Shown piece by piece: positions 10,172 to 21,599 of a stretch of DNA of 64,000 nucleotides. Within the stretch, counting starts at the first letter, position 1. Each line of letters opens with the position of its first letter. Origin of the DNA: Ianthella basta (taxonomy: Eukaryota; Porifera; Demospongiae; Verongiida; Ianthellidae); assembly GCA_964019415.1 (NCBI GenBank), contig OZ025881.1:1540580-1604579 (forward strand). The letters are read 5' to 3'. The notes below the pieces were generated by a model. It saw nothing but the letters and a program-made list of their open reading frames with translations. It made no database searches and had not been told where the DNA came from. The position numbers were made by a program, and so were the translations under genes.

Positions 10172-10880
10172 TACAGTGAATCCTCGGTTATCCGAACCTC
10201 AATTAACCGGATTCTCGATTATCTGGATCACAAAATTACCTTGCACGTGACATGTAAATTATGCAATTACTAGCAGGGTGCCCGCCTTTGGCGGGCTTCT
10301 GCTTCGGCGAGTCGGGCCAAGGCTGATTTGAAGAATCTGCGCTGTTAGCAACGGAGGGTAGCTGCTAGAACGACGAGCCGAGTTAAATTTGATCGTTGGA
10401 CGACAGCGAATCAAACCGCCCGATAACCGGAAGTCAATGAGCGATGATCAATAAAATGGCCGTCAGTGGCGACGAAAAACCGAAAATTGATAGATATTAT
10501 TTCAGAAACTGCAAGACGGGCGATTTCAACCCATGGAGGACACTTCTGGAGCCCCACTCTATAATCCCTGAGAGTGTGGTGGCGTTCTGTTCTGTAGTTC
10601 TTGCACCAAAAGCAATACCTACCTGAAGTAAAACAATACAACACATGCACGTTGAGAGAACTCCATGCCCTGGCAGTCCGTAAACGAGGAGAGTCCCTAA
10701 AGCAGAGGACCTTACTAGAGTTGCTACAAAAGTATATGTATGTATGAACGCATGCAAGTGTATTTGTATAATTAATGTTGTAGTTGTTTGTAATTTCACT
10801 TATCCGAACTTTTCACTTATCTGATCAAAATGATTGTGGCATTTGACCAAAGGGGTTCGGATAACCAAGGATTCACTGTA
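10172..10880. mobile_element. 705-bp pogo/Tigger-type MITE with TA duplication
   Basis: Termini CAGTGAATCCTCGGTTATCC at 10174 and GGATAACCAAGGATTCACTG ending at 10878 are inverted repeats with few mismatches, flanked by TA at 10172-10173 and 10879-10880. The interior has a GCCCGCCTTTGGCGGGC hairpin at about 10280 and no intact transposase. It is nested inside the larger Tigger-like element. Confidence 0.82.
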
Positions 10881-10989
10881 GTTCATGAATAGGTTTAGAG
10901 TTACGGGCACATTAAAAGTTACGGGCACCCCTTGGTCCCACACTGCCAGGATAACTGAGGTTCCACTGGATTATAAGCATAGAACTACT

Positions 10990-13830
10990 TATGGTTATTT
11001 GAAATTGTCAGTCCATCTCATTCTGGGTCTTCCTCTAGGCCTTTCCCTTCCATCGTGCCTTCAAAAATCTTCCTGGTTGCTCTTTCCCTACTCATATCTT
11101 CCATTCTAGCCTTCCACTTCTCCTGCCTGGTCTTTATCATATCTAAAACACTCACTTGACATAGCTTCTCTCTAATGTCCACATTCCTTACCCTATTCAG
11201 TCTACTTACTCCTTCGATCTGCCTCAAGACATTCATCTGAGCGGCTTGTACCCTAGATTGTAGATGCTTTGACAGGCACCACGTCTCACAACCATACAAT
11301 AGTGTGGGAATTATTGTCACATTCACCACTTTCAATTTTGTGCTCCTGCTCAGTTCCTTTCTCTTCAATACTGTTTTGTTCACGTCCCCAATCACTCATG
11401 TTGCACTCCCAATCCTTGCCTTCACTTCTTTGTACATCTTCCCATCACTACTAACTATCACACCCAAGTACTTCATTTCATCTACCTGATCTATTACCTC
11501 CTTGCCAATTTTAACTTCACAATCCTCACTCTTCCTAGCCACCCTCATCACCTTAGTCTTCCTCCAATATACTTCCAACTGCCATTTGCTCAACACATTA
11601 CTCATTACTTGCATATTATGCTGAAGTCCCTCCACCAATTCCGACATTCCCACTATATCGTCTGCAGAGAGGAGTACTCCTACATTTCCAGTAGACAACC
11701 TCACCTCACTCTGAAACTGCCTTTTTGCCTCCCTCGTTACCCTGTCCGTAAACACATTAAAAAGCCATGGAGATAGGGTACAACCCTGTCTCACACCTCT
11801 GAACACACCAAACAGCTCCGATTCCATTCTTCCAACTTTCACCCTTGCCCTCCCATTCACATACAGTGCCTGCACTGCCCTAAGTAACTTCCCTTTCACC
11901 CCATACTCATCTAACACTTTCCAAAGCTTCTCCCTACTTACACTGTCATATATGCCTTCTCTAAGTCCACAAATGCCATGTATGTATTCTTGTCTTTCTC
12001 AATGGTCTTCTCCACAATTTGTTTGACTGCAAAAACCTGGTCATTGCATCCCCTTCCAGCCCTGAAACCTCCTTGCTCATCCATCACTTTGTCAACCATC
12101 AATCCCTTCACCCTCTCGTTCAATACCCATGCAAACACCTTGCCAACACTCATTAGGCTAATTCCCCAGGAATTCGTGCAATCCAGCCTACTGCCCTTCT
12201 TGTACACTGGCACAATCACTGCATTCTTCCAGTCACTAGGGGCCACCCACTCTCTCCAAACTATATATATTAAACACCTTTACCACCCAATCCACCACCA
12301 TTTCACCCCCTGCTTTTAACATCTCTGGAACAATCCCACAGATCCCAGGTGCCTTTCTTGTCCTCAGCCTCTTTATACTTCTTCTCACCTCCTCCTTCAC
12401 TATCTCCAGATCGTCCTCCGGCATTGCTTCACTGCGTTGCGTGGCCTGATAGGGTGAATTCGCTTCCTGAAATAGTCCTTCAAAATGCTCTTTCCACCTC
12501 CCTATAACATTAATCTCCTCCGACAATTCCTGCCCATTCTTATCATTAATATGTACCATACTCTCCATCGTCCTCCTACTTTCGTTCAACTTAGCCCAGA
12601 ATTTCTGCTGATTGCCCTTAGCATCCTTTTCCAATTCCTTCCCAAATTGCACCCACTCCTCATTTTTAGCCTTTCTAACCATTTTCTTTGCCTCTAGCTT
12701 TGTCTCCTTGTACAATTGCCTAGCTTCTTCAGTACCTCTGTTCATTAGCCTTCTATACAGTACTTTCTTCCTTCTTACTGCACTTTTCACTTTCTCATTC
12801 CACCACCTCGTTCGTTTAGCCTCTCCTTTTCTCTCCCTAGTAGACCCACACACCATCATTGCTGCCCCCACTTTACCATTCTTAAGCTCCTTCCAAGCCA
12901 TTTCAATATCTGTTCCTCTCGCTCCTTCATACAAATCAGTAATCACTGCTTGGTATTCCCTTCTCACCTCCTCATCCTTCAACTTCCATAGCTTGATCTG
13001 CTGTCTTCCCTCTTCTTGCCTATTCTCCTTCACTCTCTTGACTTTCAACTTTATCTTCATAAGCACAAGGTAATGGTCGCTTCCTATCTCTGACCCCCTC
13101 ACTGCCTTGACATTGATTACCTGCTTCCTTGCCTCCTTACCCACCAAGAAGTAGTCAATGAGAAACTTGAGTCCTTTACCTCGACATTACATGTGTATTT
13201 GTGGATTCTTTTGTGTGGAAACCATGTGTTTGAGATCCAAAGATTGTGCTCACTGATGAACTGTAGGAGTTTCCTCCTATTCTCATTGCACACTTCCTCA
13301 CCATGCCTGCCAAGACCTCACCCCAAATACCCGTGTCATCCCCCACTCTAGCATTCATGTCTCCCATTACTATTAATAGGCCACCCCGAGACACTGCCTC
13401 CTGCACCCTCAAGAAAACTCATCCTTACTGGCCACACTATTATCATCAGTGGGCGTGTACACCTGCACCAAAGACACCCAAGCTCCCTCCACCTTCAGCC
13501 TAATCCACACGTTTCGTTCATCTACGCACCTCCATTCCTTCGAATACCTACCAAATCGTTCCGACAACAATATTGCTACACCTGCTTTTACTTTTCCTCC
13601 CTGCGCCCTTGAATACACGCATGTGGTATCACCAATCATTCGTACTCCATTCCCTCTCACCTTCGCTTCCTCCAGTCCACACCTCTTAATTCTTCAACCA
13701 GCTCCTGCTCTCTACCATTCATTGTTCTGAGATTCCAACAACCGAATCTACTAATGTTATCCAAAGCGCTATGATTTCTGTCCCTCCCACCCATCACTCC
13801 TCATCTCCTCAATCCTTATGATGCTGACAG
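10990..13830 (-). mobile_element. APE-type non-LTR retrotransposon (RTE/Nimb-like), decayed
   Basis: From 13.8 kb downward on the minus strand: CWNLRTMNGREQELVEEL (endonuclease Asn motif) at about 13.73 kb, LIVMGDMNARVGDD, EIGSDHYLVLMKIKL, FRAGRGCNDQVFAVKQ, YMAFVDLEKAY, RGVRQGCTLSPWLFN, LLSADDIVG and LLYGCETWCL near the 3' end. The order is endonuclease then RT. The frame shifts at least four times. It lies just outside the right end of the Tigger-like element. Confidence 0.8.
11018..13730 (-). pseudogene. Endonuclease/RT ORF of the 11-13.8 kb LINE, frameshifted
   Basis: Coding blocks in order on the minus strand are 13660-13409, 13412-13176, 13147-12236, 12246-11938, 11917-11396 and 11395-11018, each in a shifted frame or broken by a stop. 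The RT catalytic box reads S-A-D-D instead of the usual F/Y-A-D-D, which would weaken nucleotide binding. It is a dead copy. Confidence 0.8.
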
Positions 13831-14033
13831 GCTGCCTATGACAAATCACCCAGCGCAGCGCTCATCTGCTTACGCCATGTTAACCGCCATGATGTGTGTA
13901 GTCACTGGCTGGAAAAAAATGGCGGATGGTCTGGTCACTGGCTGGAAAAAATGGAGGATGGTCTTCGATTCAGGTGAAGAATAGCACTGATTTTGTCTGA
14001 TCGCTGCCCACAGTGCTCGTGATGTCCTAGTGC

Positions 14034-16065
14034 TGCCACTGTACCGGTAATGGACGTTGCAGTAACTGTCGCTGCAGAAAGGCAAGGAGACATTGCTCTG
14101 ACTGCCTCCCCAATCGGATGAATCAATGTGAGAATCAACTGGTGTCAAGTCAATCCAGCCCTGGTGAGCCAGCGCTGATACCTCCGGCAGATGATACAGC
14201 CGTGAGTCACAGAGACGCTGATCTGACACCCTTGAGTGTAGGGTCATGTGAGACAGTCGATCCTGTCGAGCTACCTGTCCCTGATCTCCCACAACCTCAA
14301 CAGCTTGGCTCGCTCAATTTTCGTTGGGGCAATCTGGACAGGAACTCCTTCTCCAGGGCTATCGACAAAGCCTACGAGGAAACTGTGCACTGGAAGTGTA
14401 ACCTCTTCGATGTCCCCAGAGGCAATGCAGGCACACTCTTTGTTCAGGAGATAGCCTGACCTCTTGATGCCTACAGTCATGCCACTGCGCTGGAGGGTAT
14501 CACGCTGAAGGCAGTAATGGTCCTACCAGCCTTACTGCTCCAGATGCCCCATCCAAAAGCGAAAAGCAAGGATCTCTCTGTGTGATTGAATGACAGATTT
14601 GTGAGGTGGCAGGATGGTGACATTGATTCTCTCCTGCACGAGGGTCGCACTATTCAGAGGCGACTTAACACCTGCCAGCAAAGAAGGCACGATGATGCAA
14701 AGGTGGCACGATCCTTTGAAAAGCTAGTAGCAGCTGGCAACGTGAAGGCTGCCCTAAGATTGGTCACTGAGCAGAGTAACACTGGATGTCTTGGCCTTGA
14801 CAGCCTTCAGCCCGATGGCAGAACGGTCAAAGATCACCTGCTGGACAAACATCCACCAGGCAACACAGCTGCACTCTCTACCATCAGTGGGACACCATCA
14901 GTCCCTGAACCTCACCCCATTGTTTTCAAGCAGATAGATGGCTCCTTAATTCGGTTGTCTGGGTCTGCTAAACCATCAGGCATTAATGCAAAGGGCTGGA
15001 AGTGAATGTGCTCCTCCTTTCATAGGACATCCAATGAGCTTTGTGAAGCAATCGCCAGGTTGACCAGAAGGATTTGCTCGACTTATGTGGACCCCCATGG
15101 GATTTCTCCCCTAGTTGCAAGTCGTCTCATAGCTCTAGACAAGAGCCCAGGTATCCAACCTATCAGTGTGGGAGAGATACTGAGACGACTCATTGGAAAG
15201 GTGGTCCTCCACATTGCTCAAGAAGACATTCAGCGCACTGTCAGTAGCCTTCAACTATGTGCAGGGCAAGATGCAGCATGCGAGGCAGGAATTCACGCAA
15301 TGAGAAGGGTGTATGAGGACGACAACACTGAAGCAGTCTTACTAGTGGATGCAAACAATGCTTTTAACTCATTGAATCGTCAGGCTGCTTTGAGAAATGT
15401 TCACATCCTATGTCCCATCCTTGCCCCAGTCCTAATCAACCCCTACCGGAGTAAAGCCAAGCTTTTAATTGGTGGAGACCACATTCGATCTCAGGAAGGC
15501 ACCACCCAAGGTGACCCCCTCGCAATGGTTATGTATGCCATAGTTACACTCCCATTGATTCAAAGCCTTAAAGAGGGAGTGGTACAGTCATGGTACGCCG
15601 ACGATGCATCTGCTGGAGGGACACTAGCCCCTCTTCGTAGATGGTGGGACAGGCTCCAAGCAGAAGGCCCACAGTTTAACTATTTTCCTATGCAGAGAAA
15701 ACCTGGCTGATCGTAAAGCCTGAACATGCCAAGTCAGCAGAAGAGCAGTTCCAAAGCACAGGGATTAGGATAACAGCACATGGAGAAAGGCACCTGGGTG
15801 CTGCACTGGGATGTAGAAGTTTTGTGAAAGAGTACGTTCGGGGCAAAGTGGTTGGCTGGGTCTCTGAAATTGATTGTCTGTCTAGAATTGCAATGTCCCA
15901 GCCTCAAGCTGCATACGCCACCCTTACCCATGGCCTGACAGCTAAATGGACTTTCATCATACGTACCATACCAGACATTGAAGATGAGATGCAACCACTG
16001 GAAGATGCAATTCGGTATAGCTTCCTACCAGCATTGACTGGAAGGCAAGCCTTTAGTGACACTGA
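14034..16065 (+). pseudogene. Type D LINE ORF, 5' part: Cys cluster and reverse transcriptase
   Basis: The pattern C-x-C-x5-C-x2-C-x-C-x6-C-x2-C at 14034-14105 is a compact metal-binding cluster. Next is a helical block with NFRWGNLDRNSFSRAIDKAY. Stops interrupt at about 14457, 14583 and 15003. The RT follows: RLIALDKSPGIQPISVGEIL, LLVDANNAFNSLNRQAALRN, EGTTQGDPLAMVMYA and QSWYADDASAGG, with all catalytic Asp present. A frameshift lies near 15700, after which the thumb reads SQPQAAYATLTHGLTAKWTF. The frame is cut at about 16065 by the nested LINE. Confidence 0.75.
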
Positions 16066-18879
16066 TTGATTGATTGATTGATTGTCTTATTTCACCTGGG
16101 GAAGCCATTAGCTCACAGGAGCTATTATAAACGGCACCCAGAACACACAAGTGATACAGCAAGTAGATGAAAATGTGGTACAGATGAGTATGAGGTCTAA
16201 GGCGTAATAAAGTATAATTATAATATATATTGTTTTGTTACAGTTGATTATAATGGACTATGCTTAACAAGGTGTTACATGTCTTCAATTATAATACTAA
16301 TACAACCATTAGTAAGATGATTGTGGTAAAACTAAAATAATGTGAAACAATGTATGGATCATTGTATGTCAGTAATTAGCTATACTGTGTGCGTAGACAG
16401 ATAGTTCTTAGTAGCTACTTTAAAATTAGAGCTGGACTTGAGCGATCTGATTGAATCTGGTAAGGCATTCCATAGAGTGATAGCAGTAGCAACTGTAGAT
16501 TTATGCACGTAGTTGGTTTTACCAACTGGTACATAGAGTCGGGTGTGGCTACCTCTAGTATGATGGCTGTGAACAGAGTTAGTACGTGTGAACAGGTGTC
16601 CTAGGTAGGATGGTAAAAGTCCGTTAACTGCCTTATGGGTCATTGTTAGAATGTGCAATTTGCGTCTGTTGGACAATGATTCCCATCCCAGTTCTGACTT
16701 CATTGCAGTGGCAGAGTCTGATCATTTCCTGTGGAGAATAATTCTTGCAGCATAGTTCTGTAATCTTTCAAGTTTGGTGCAGCATTCGACAGTGCAACCA
16801 TTCCATATTACATCAGCATAGTCAAAACAAGGGAGAATGTACGATGAATAAAACTGGATCAGCACACATTTAGGTAAAACCAGGAGAGATGTCTGAGTAA
16901 ATTAATCTTCTTAGAAACTTTAAGCACAATACTACTAACATGGTCGTCCCAGGTAAGGTTCTCGTTGATCCACAGTCCCAAAAATTTAAATCTCTGGACT
17001 TGTTCAATGTCTTGACTATTGTAATTTAGCTGTAATGGTGGTAAATTCTTTCTCCTGGAGGAGTGTAGTAACATACACTTAGATTTAGCAATGTTCAATC
17101 TGAGCTGATTGGAAGTCATCCATTTGTCGACCTCTTTGATGGCAGATGTGAGCAACTTCGTAAGTTCTGAAACTGATTTACTATAGGCATAAATAGTTGT
17201 GTCATCGGCATAAAGAATTGTGTCAGCTGCACAGGTAATAGCAGAGGGCAAGTCATTAACGTACATGGAAAAAAGTGTAGGCCCAAGGATAGATCCCTGA
17301 GGAACTCCAAGTGATGTATTGGAGATGTCAGATGTGGAGTCCCCAATAGCAGTACTCTGGGTACAACCAGAGAGATATGATCGAAACCAGGCAATGGCAG
17401 ATTGGTCAAGGCCAAAGTTGGGTCACTTCCCTAGAAGGGTTGAGTGATTGACTGAGTCAAATGCCACACACGTCATTATCTAAGGTTCGAGACCATACAT
17501 TGGTGGCATGAAGGAGGGTGGTGGTTGTAGAGTGCAACCTCCTGAAACCAGATTGATGGCGGTAGAGTAGCTGATTTGATTCAAGACGAGGTAAGCTGAT
17601 TGCTAACCACCCTTTCGAGGAGTTTGCTTGGAACAGGAAGAAGTGAGATAGGCCGGTAGTTCCTTAGCTCTAACTTGTTGCCCCCTTTATGGAGTGGTAT
17701 AACAGTAGCATGCTTCCATTGGTTAGGGAATGACCCGGTCCTAAGTGAAGAGTTCACAATGTGGCATAGAGGAGTGGAGGTAACAGGTTTACTACATTTC
17801 AGCATACCAGGTGGTATGGTGTCTGGATCTGTGCTCTTATTAGGGTTTAGGTCACTCATTATTTCACTAATATCATCGACCGTAACTGGAGACAAAGTGA
17901 ATGGTATACCCGGCCTGCTTGTGAGATTGTCAACTAATGATTCTTGAGCAGTTTTGGTTTTATTACCTTCAGCTAGTACTACTTGAGTGGCTTTGGTGGC
18001 TGTCCACACAGTAGTCGGGTCCCTCCTGGAACCAACCAGCACAGAAAAATAGTGTCGCTTTGATTTACGTAGCATATTTACTACAAGATTCCTATGTTGG
18101 CGGTAGAGCTCCCAGGACTGAGGTGACCTTTGTTGGCGAAAGGTGCGGTGAAGCTTGTTCCTCAGATCCATGGCATCTCGTACTTCACGTGTCACCCAGG
18201 GAACTACATGCTTCTTCACACGTACCTGCTTCCAAGGAGCATGCTTGTCTAAGATAGTTAAGAATAAGCTGTTAAAGAACTCGACCTTGTCGGTGGGATC
18301 ATCAAATACATCTAGAGCTGACCAGGGGGCTTTCTCCAGATCTGATAAGAATTCCTCAGTGGAGAATTTACTAAAAGAGCGTTTACGTACTTGAGAGACA
18401 GAGTCACACTTTGACCTTTTCCAGCTAAGGGTAGTAAAGATGGCAAGGTGATCGCTCAAATGAATATCATCAAGTACACCGGCGTCTTGAATCAAACCCT
18501 TAGAGCTAGACAGGAATATGTCAAGAAGAGCAGAGGAGGAAGCTGTGATTCTAGTGCAGGCTGACATGGGCTGATATAGGTTAAACGAATCGATAAATGC
18601 TGAGAAGGATTGGTAGTGGGGTGAGCTAGTGTTGAGTAAGTTAACATTGAAGTCACCACATAGGACAACGTCCTTAAAGCTGGTAAGAGCTAGCTGTTTC
18701 AGTTTGAGTGGAGAGCTCAGATAAGAAGGCTGAAGAAGCATTAGGTGGACGATAACAACAGCCTAGTAACAGTGCAGAAGGAAGGTGAGCTGCAGTAATT
18801 TTAATCCAGATACACTCAAGAAGGGAGGAGGCACTAGAGGAAAATGTCATAGATGTGTAGCGAGATTTGTTTGTTCTCC
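16066..18879 (-). mobile_element. CR1/L2-like LINE inserted into the type D LINE, 5' truncated
   Basis: The 3' end is at the low coordinate: a (TTGA/CAAT)n tail at 16063-16083 follows a 3' UTR with the mark ttatttcacctggggaagcc that is shared with the LINE at 32.1-35.6 kb. The 5' end stops inside the endonuclease domain at about 18879. The RT reads NYRPISLLPVPSKLLERVV and ILYADDTTIYAYSKS. Breaks are near 18700, 17440-17580 and 16703-16859. It is the same family as the 2A-bearing copy but lacks the N-terminal region. Confidence 0.8.
16380..18741 (-). pseudogene. CR1/L2-like endonuclease/RT ORF, broken
   Basis: From 18741 downward: VVLCGDFNVNLLN, LDIFLSSSKGL and HLSDHLAIF of the endonuclease; then VTRE-VRDAMDLRNKLHRTF linker; then DLNPNKSTDPDTIPPGML and NYRPISLLPVPSKLL of the RT fingers. 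After a gap of shifted frame, YADDTTIYAYSKSVSELTKL and LRLNIAKSKCMLLHSSRR at 17266-16859, and the C-terminal WNALPDSIRSL block at 16703-16380. At least three frame breaks; inactive. Confidence 0.8.
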
Positions 18880-19862
18880 CGGCCCGGCATGCATGGGGGC
18901 CTTGGGATCCCAAATCCAACCAAGTGTGCTAGCAGCCAGTTCAATGCTTCATCCAGAATTTCAGAGCCTTTGGTAACCCTGATCCAACAGCAGTGCACCA
19001 GCTATCCAGCACAAGCTCAGACTGAACAGAGAGAAGCTAAAGCTACAGTCCAGTCAAGCAACCGACGGGCTGTCAACGAGGAAGCAGACGGTGTCAAGGC
19101 AAAGCTATCAAAGCCACAACAGACAGCAATGGAACAAGCAAGTGAGAAAGGGGCATCTGCATGGCTAACAACCATCCCTATTGCAGACTATGGATTTAGT
19201 CTGCACAAGCAAGCCTTTAGGGATGCCTTGTGTGTCCGGTATGAATGGCAGCCTGCACGACTACCATCACACTGTCCATGTGGTGAAGCCTTCAGTGTTG
19301 GCCATGTCCTAAGTGGACTCTGCCATCCATCCGCCACAACCGGATCAGAGACCTGACCGCTGAGCTTTTGACTGAGGTCTACCCCAATGTGGCAGTCGAA
19401 CCAGTCCTCCAGCCGTTGACAGAGGAGGGGATTCTCCCTCAGAACAACTAATGTGCAAGATGATGCCAGGCTAGACATAAAAGCACAAGACTTCTGGGAC
19501 TGCAGTAAAAGGAGCGCATTCTTCGACATGAGAGTTTTTAACTCCCATGCCCCATCAAACTGTAGGACAACAACGGCAGCTTGCTACAGAAGACATGAGC
19601 AGGAGAAGCGCAGGACGTATGAGAGGAGAGTTTTGGAAGTAGAACACGGCACCTTCACCCCCCTTGTGATGTCTAAAGAGGGGGCTAGGGCCCCTTGGCA
19701 ACAGTTGTGTACAAGAGGCTTGCCAGCCTCATCTCCGCTGAAGTGTCACAGCCGTACAGCACCACTCTGTATTTCATCTGCTGCAAGCTGGCCTTCTCCA
19801 TCATTGATTCTACAGTCATGTGCCTACGCCTGTGGGACATGTACACAGGCGTAGGCACATGA
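18853..19862 (+). pseudogene. Type D LINE ORF, 3' part with REL-type nuclease region
   Basis: It resumes at about 18880 with RPGMHGGLGIPNPTKCASSQ and continues through SEKGASAWLTTIPIADYGFS, the Cys box PSHCPCGEAFSVGHVL, DDARLDIKAQDFWDC and FFDMRVFNSHAPSN, to a shifted end with MCLRLWDMYTGVGT. A stop near 19355 and shifts near 19450 and 19680 break it. D-A-R-L-D...F-F-D-x-R-V fits a restriction-like nuclease fold; that is a family inference. The stop codon TGA at 19860-19862 lies in a 20-bp hairpin. Confidence 0.72.
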
Positions 19863-19863
19863 C
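19815..19863. other. Perfect 20-bp hairpin over the LINE stop codon
   Basis: Arms 19815-19834 and 19844-19863 are exact inverted repeats (GTCATGTGCCTACGCCTGTG and its complement) with a 9-base loop ggacatgta. The second arm contains the end of the type D ORF and its TGA. The hairpin could be a structured 3' end used to prime reverse transcription. Confidence 0.85.
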
Positions 19864-19900
19864 CAGAGGAGAGGTTTGACAACCAATCAGCCATATCTGT

Positions 19901-20811
19901 GCATGTGGGCTATATGTCCACTCTGTATACACAACGTGAATCTTGTGGAATTCGCGCCTTGAGGTGTGAAATTCCTGTGTTGCCACGGCAACGCTTGCGC
20001 TGCATGTGATGTGCGCATGATTGGAGAGGCCTGTGTAATCGAACGTCATATCCAGTCATGGCAAGAAATGAGCTTTCTGGGGACAACAAAGAGTTCTGGT
20101 AAGAGGGAAACAGAGATGAAATCTTCGCCGTTCTTAAACTTCGAAAGGAACAAGGTTTCATGTTTTTTTGCGAATGAATCCTGCATTTCAAACTTGGCAA
20201 ATGTTAAACAACGTCATAGCCTTGCTTCCGTTTTGTATTCCATATTTGGCATGTCACGAGATTGTCGTGTGACTAAGCATTTCGAGATGGTAGGAATGAG
20301 TTTTGCAGTAAATCGCCTTCCCGACTCTGAAGGACACCAGCCCTTTGCACAATGAGACCAGATTTCGTAACCCAAGGATGCTTTACAACTTCTCCATGTG
20401 ACCGTTTTTAGTACAAGGTTCCTATTGTGAGTTATTCAGTGCCAAAGGTTCGGCCGCGTAGGAAGAATTTAGTTTTTGCGATGTAACTCTGCAGCAGATC
20501 GGTTTATCAAAAGCGGTCACATGGAAAACTTTGATGATGTGATTGTGCATGGTTCTGTGTAATTTCATTTAGCCTCTCCCACGAAGTCGATCGGCATTCT
20601 TCTGCATTTTCATAGGTACTCTTGTCGGCAGCAATTTTCCTTCAAGGAAGCCGTCAATGAAATACTTGTTGCGCAGAATTGAAGTACAAGAATGCAGCTT
20701 CAATTACATATACAGCTTGCTTGGTGCAGATCCTATCTGCAGGAAAAAGAGCAGAAAATATGAAGGTCGAAAATTGGCCCGCATTGTTTACATAGGACAT
20801 TCCCATGTGCG
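19901..20811 (-). mobile_element. MITE family M, copy 1 (minus orientation)
   Basis: The ends are gcatgtgggctatatgtcc at 19901 and ggacattcccatgtgc ending at 20810. The interior has aggtgtgaaattcctgtgttgcc near one end and cgaaaattggcccgcattg near the other. These match, in reverse complement, the ends of the copies at 21.6, 35.7, 36.5 and 61.3 kb. No transposase frame was found. Confidence 0.7.
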
Positions 20812-21159
20812 TACGTGGGACCAGGTCTTCTTTTCACCAACCAGCCAGGGAACTAAACCTCCATGAGCAGCCATTGGACCTCATTGCCAGCGAGGCTTGA
20901 TGGTAGATGAGACACAGTTCATGGCAGACTGATCTCTTATTACAATGTGCATGTTGTCATTTGCCATTTCTCGGATGTCCTTGGTATTTATGTAATATTA
21001 TGTATATTGACACTGTTTTATGAACTGGTTTTTATTTATCACAGGCAGTGCATATGTGTGCCTTATTGTAATTACTTCTTGAAATAAGAAAAGAAAAAAA
21101 ATGATGTGTGTAATACAGTACATACACACAAGTATTACCCTTTCACACATTCAACTCAC

Positions 21160-21337
21160 AATAGCACATCCTCTTCAGCAATTCAAGCACACGATCCCTG
21201 AGGAGCCTCCAGTCACCCAGGAGGGACTGGTTCCACAGGATGGACAGCATCTCCACTAAGGCTGTCTTACCCACACCTGTCTCTCCTTCAATAATGACAG
21301 GGATACCACACTCAAAACGTTCGTGGATCTCTAGCAT
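21160..21337 (-). CDS. RNF213: RNF213-like exon with Walker A (P-loop)
   Basis: A 178-base exon with acceptor ccttttcag above 21337 and donor gtgagt below 21160. It reads MLEIHERFECGIPVIIEGET then GVGKTALVEMLSILWNQSLL and a basic helix region RLLRDRVLELLKRMCY. G-E-T-G-V-G-K-T is the P-loop that grips ATP phosphates. The R-F/L-x-C-G-I/V-P-V-I/V-I-x-G-E-T-G lead-in is diagnostic for RNF213 rather than dynein or midasin. Entry is phase 0 and exit phase 1, matching the exon at 7795-8201. All P-loop residues are intact. Confidence 0.9.
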
Positions 21338-21599
21338 CTGAAAAGGGTGAATGTGAATGAGTATATAGGGATGGATGGATCCGATTCAAAATGCTATAGA
21401 AGCAATTATATGACGCACAAATACACTGGACCCATACAAGAAATGCCAGAACAATTGGAGGAACTTTCATGTAAAGACACTGTCAAAGCATGCATGCATG
21501 CATGCATGTCTGTAATGCAAATGTAGATATCTGACATGTTTTATAAGATTAAAAATGAGTTATCTTACAGTAGATATGATACTACAGCAATGTATTGTG

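Larger units (their letters stand above)
8472..10970. mobile_element. Tigger-like DNA transposon with nested insertions
   Basis: Terminal inverted repeats CAGTGGAACCTCACTTATCC (from 8474) and GGATAACTGAGGTTCCACTG (to 10968) bound the element. The left side is preceded by TA; the right side by GA, so the duplication has decayed. CAGTGGAACCTC-type ends are typical of Tigger/pogo elements. Inside are a helix-turn-helix remnant (8595-8830), a truncated LINE (8940-10052) and a second TA-flanked MITE (10174-10878). Confidence 0.7.
13985..19863 (+). mobile_element. LINE with Cys-rich N-terminus, RT and REL endonuclease (type D), split
   Basis: The plus-strand element is in two parts, 13985-16065 and 18880-19863, separated by a minus-strand CR1/L2-like insertion. 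The coding order is a Cys-rich finger, a helical region, an RT with WYADDAS box, then a C-terminal CPCG...DARLDI...FFDMRVFN nuclease-like region. The two parts join logically: the left ends in LPALTGRQAFSDTD and the right begins RPGMHGGLGIPNPT, as in related copies where ...LGGLGI follows. A third partial copy is at 40.3-41.0 kb. Confidence 0.78.
8202..21159 (-). other. 12.9-kb intron filled with nested transposons
   Basis: This intron lies between the Walker A exon and the 7795-8201 exon. It contains, in order: a Tigger-like element (8474-10968) holding a LINE fragment and a small MITE, an APE-type LINE (10990-13830), a Cys-rich/REL-endonuclease LINE (13985-19863) split by a CR1/L2-like LINE (16066-18879), and an inverted MITE (19901-20811). 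No host exon was recognised in it. Confidence 0.7.

Noticed and set aside
21481..21512. (CATG)n alternating tract as a CRISPR or regulatory array
   Set aside because: A simple tetranucleotide repeat of a few units in an intron; no spacers.
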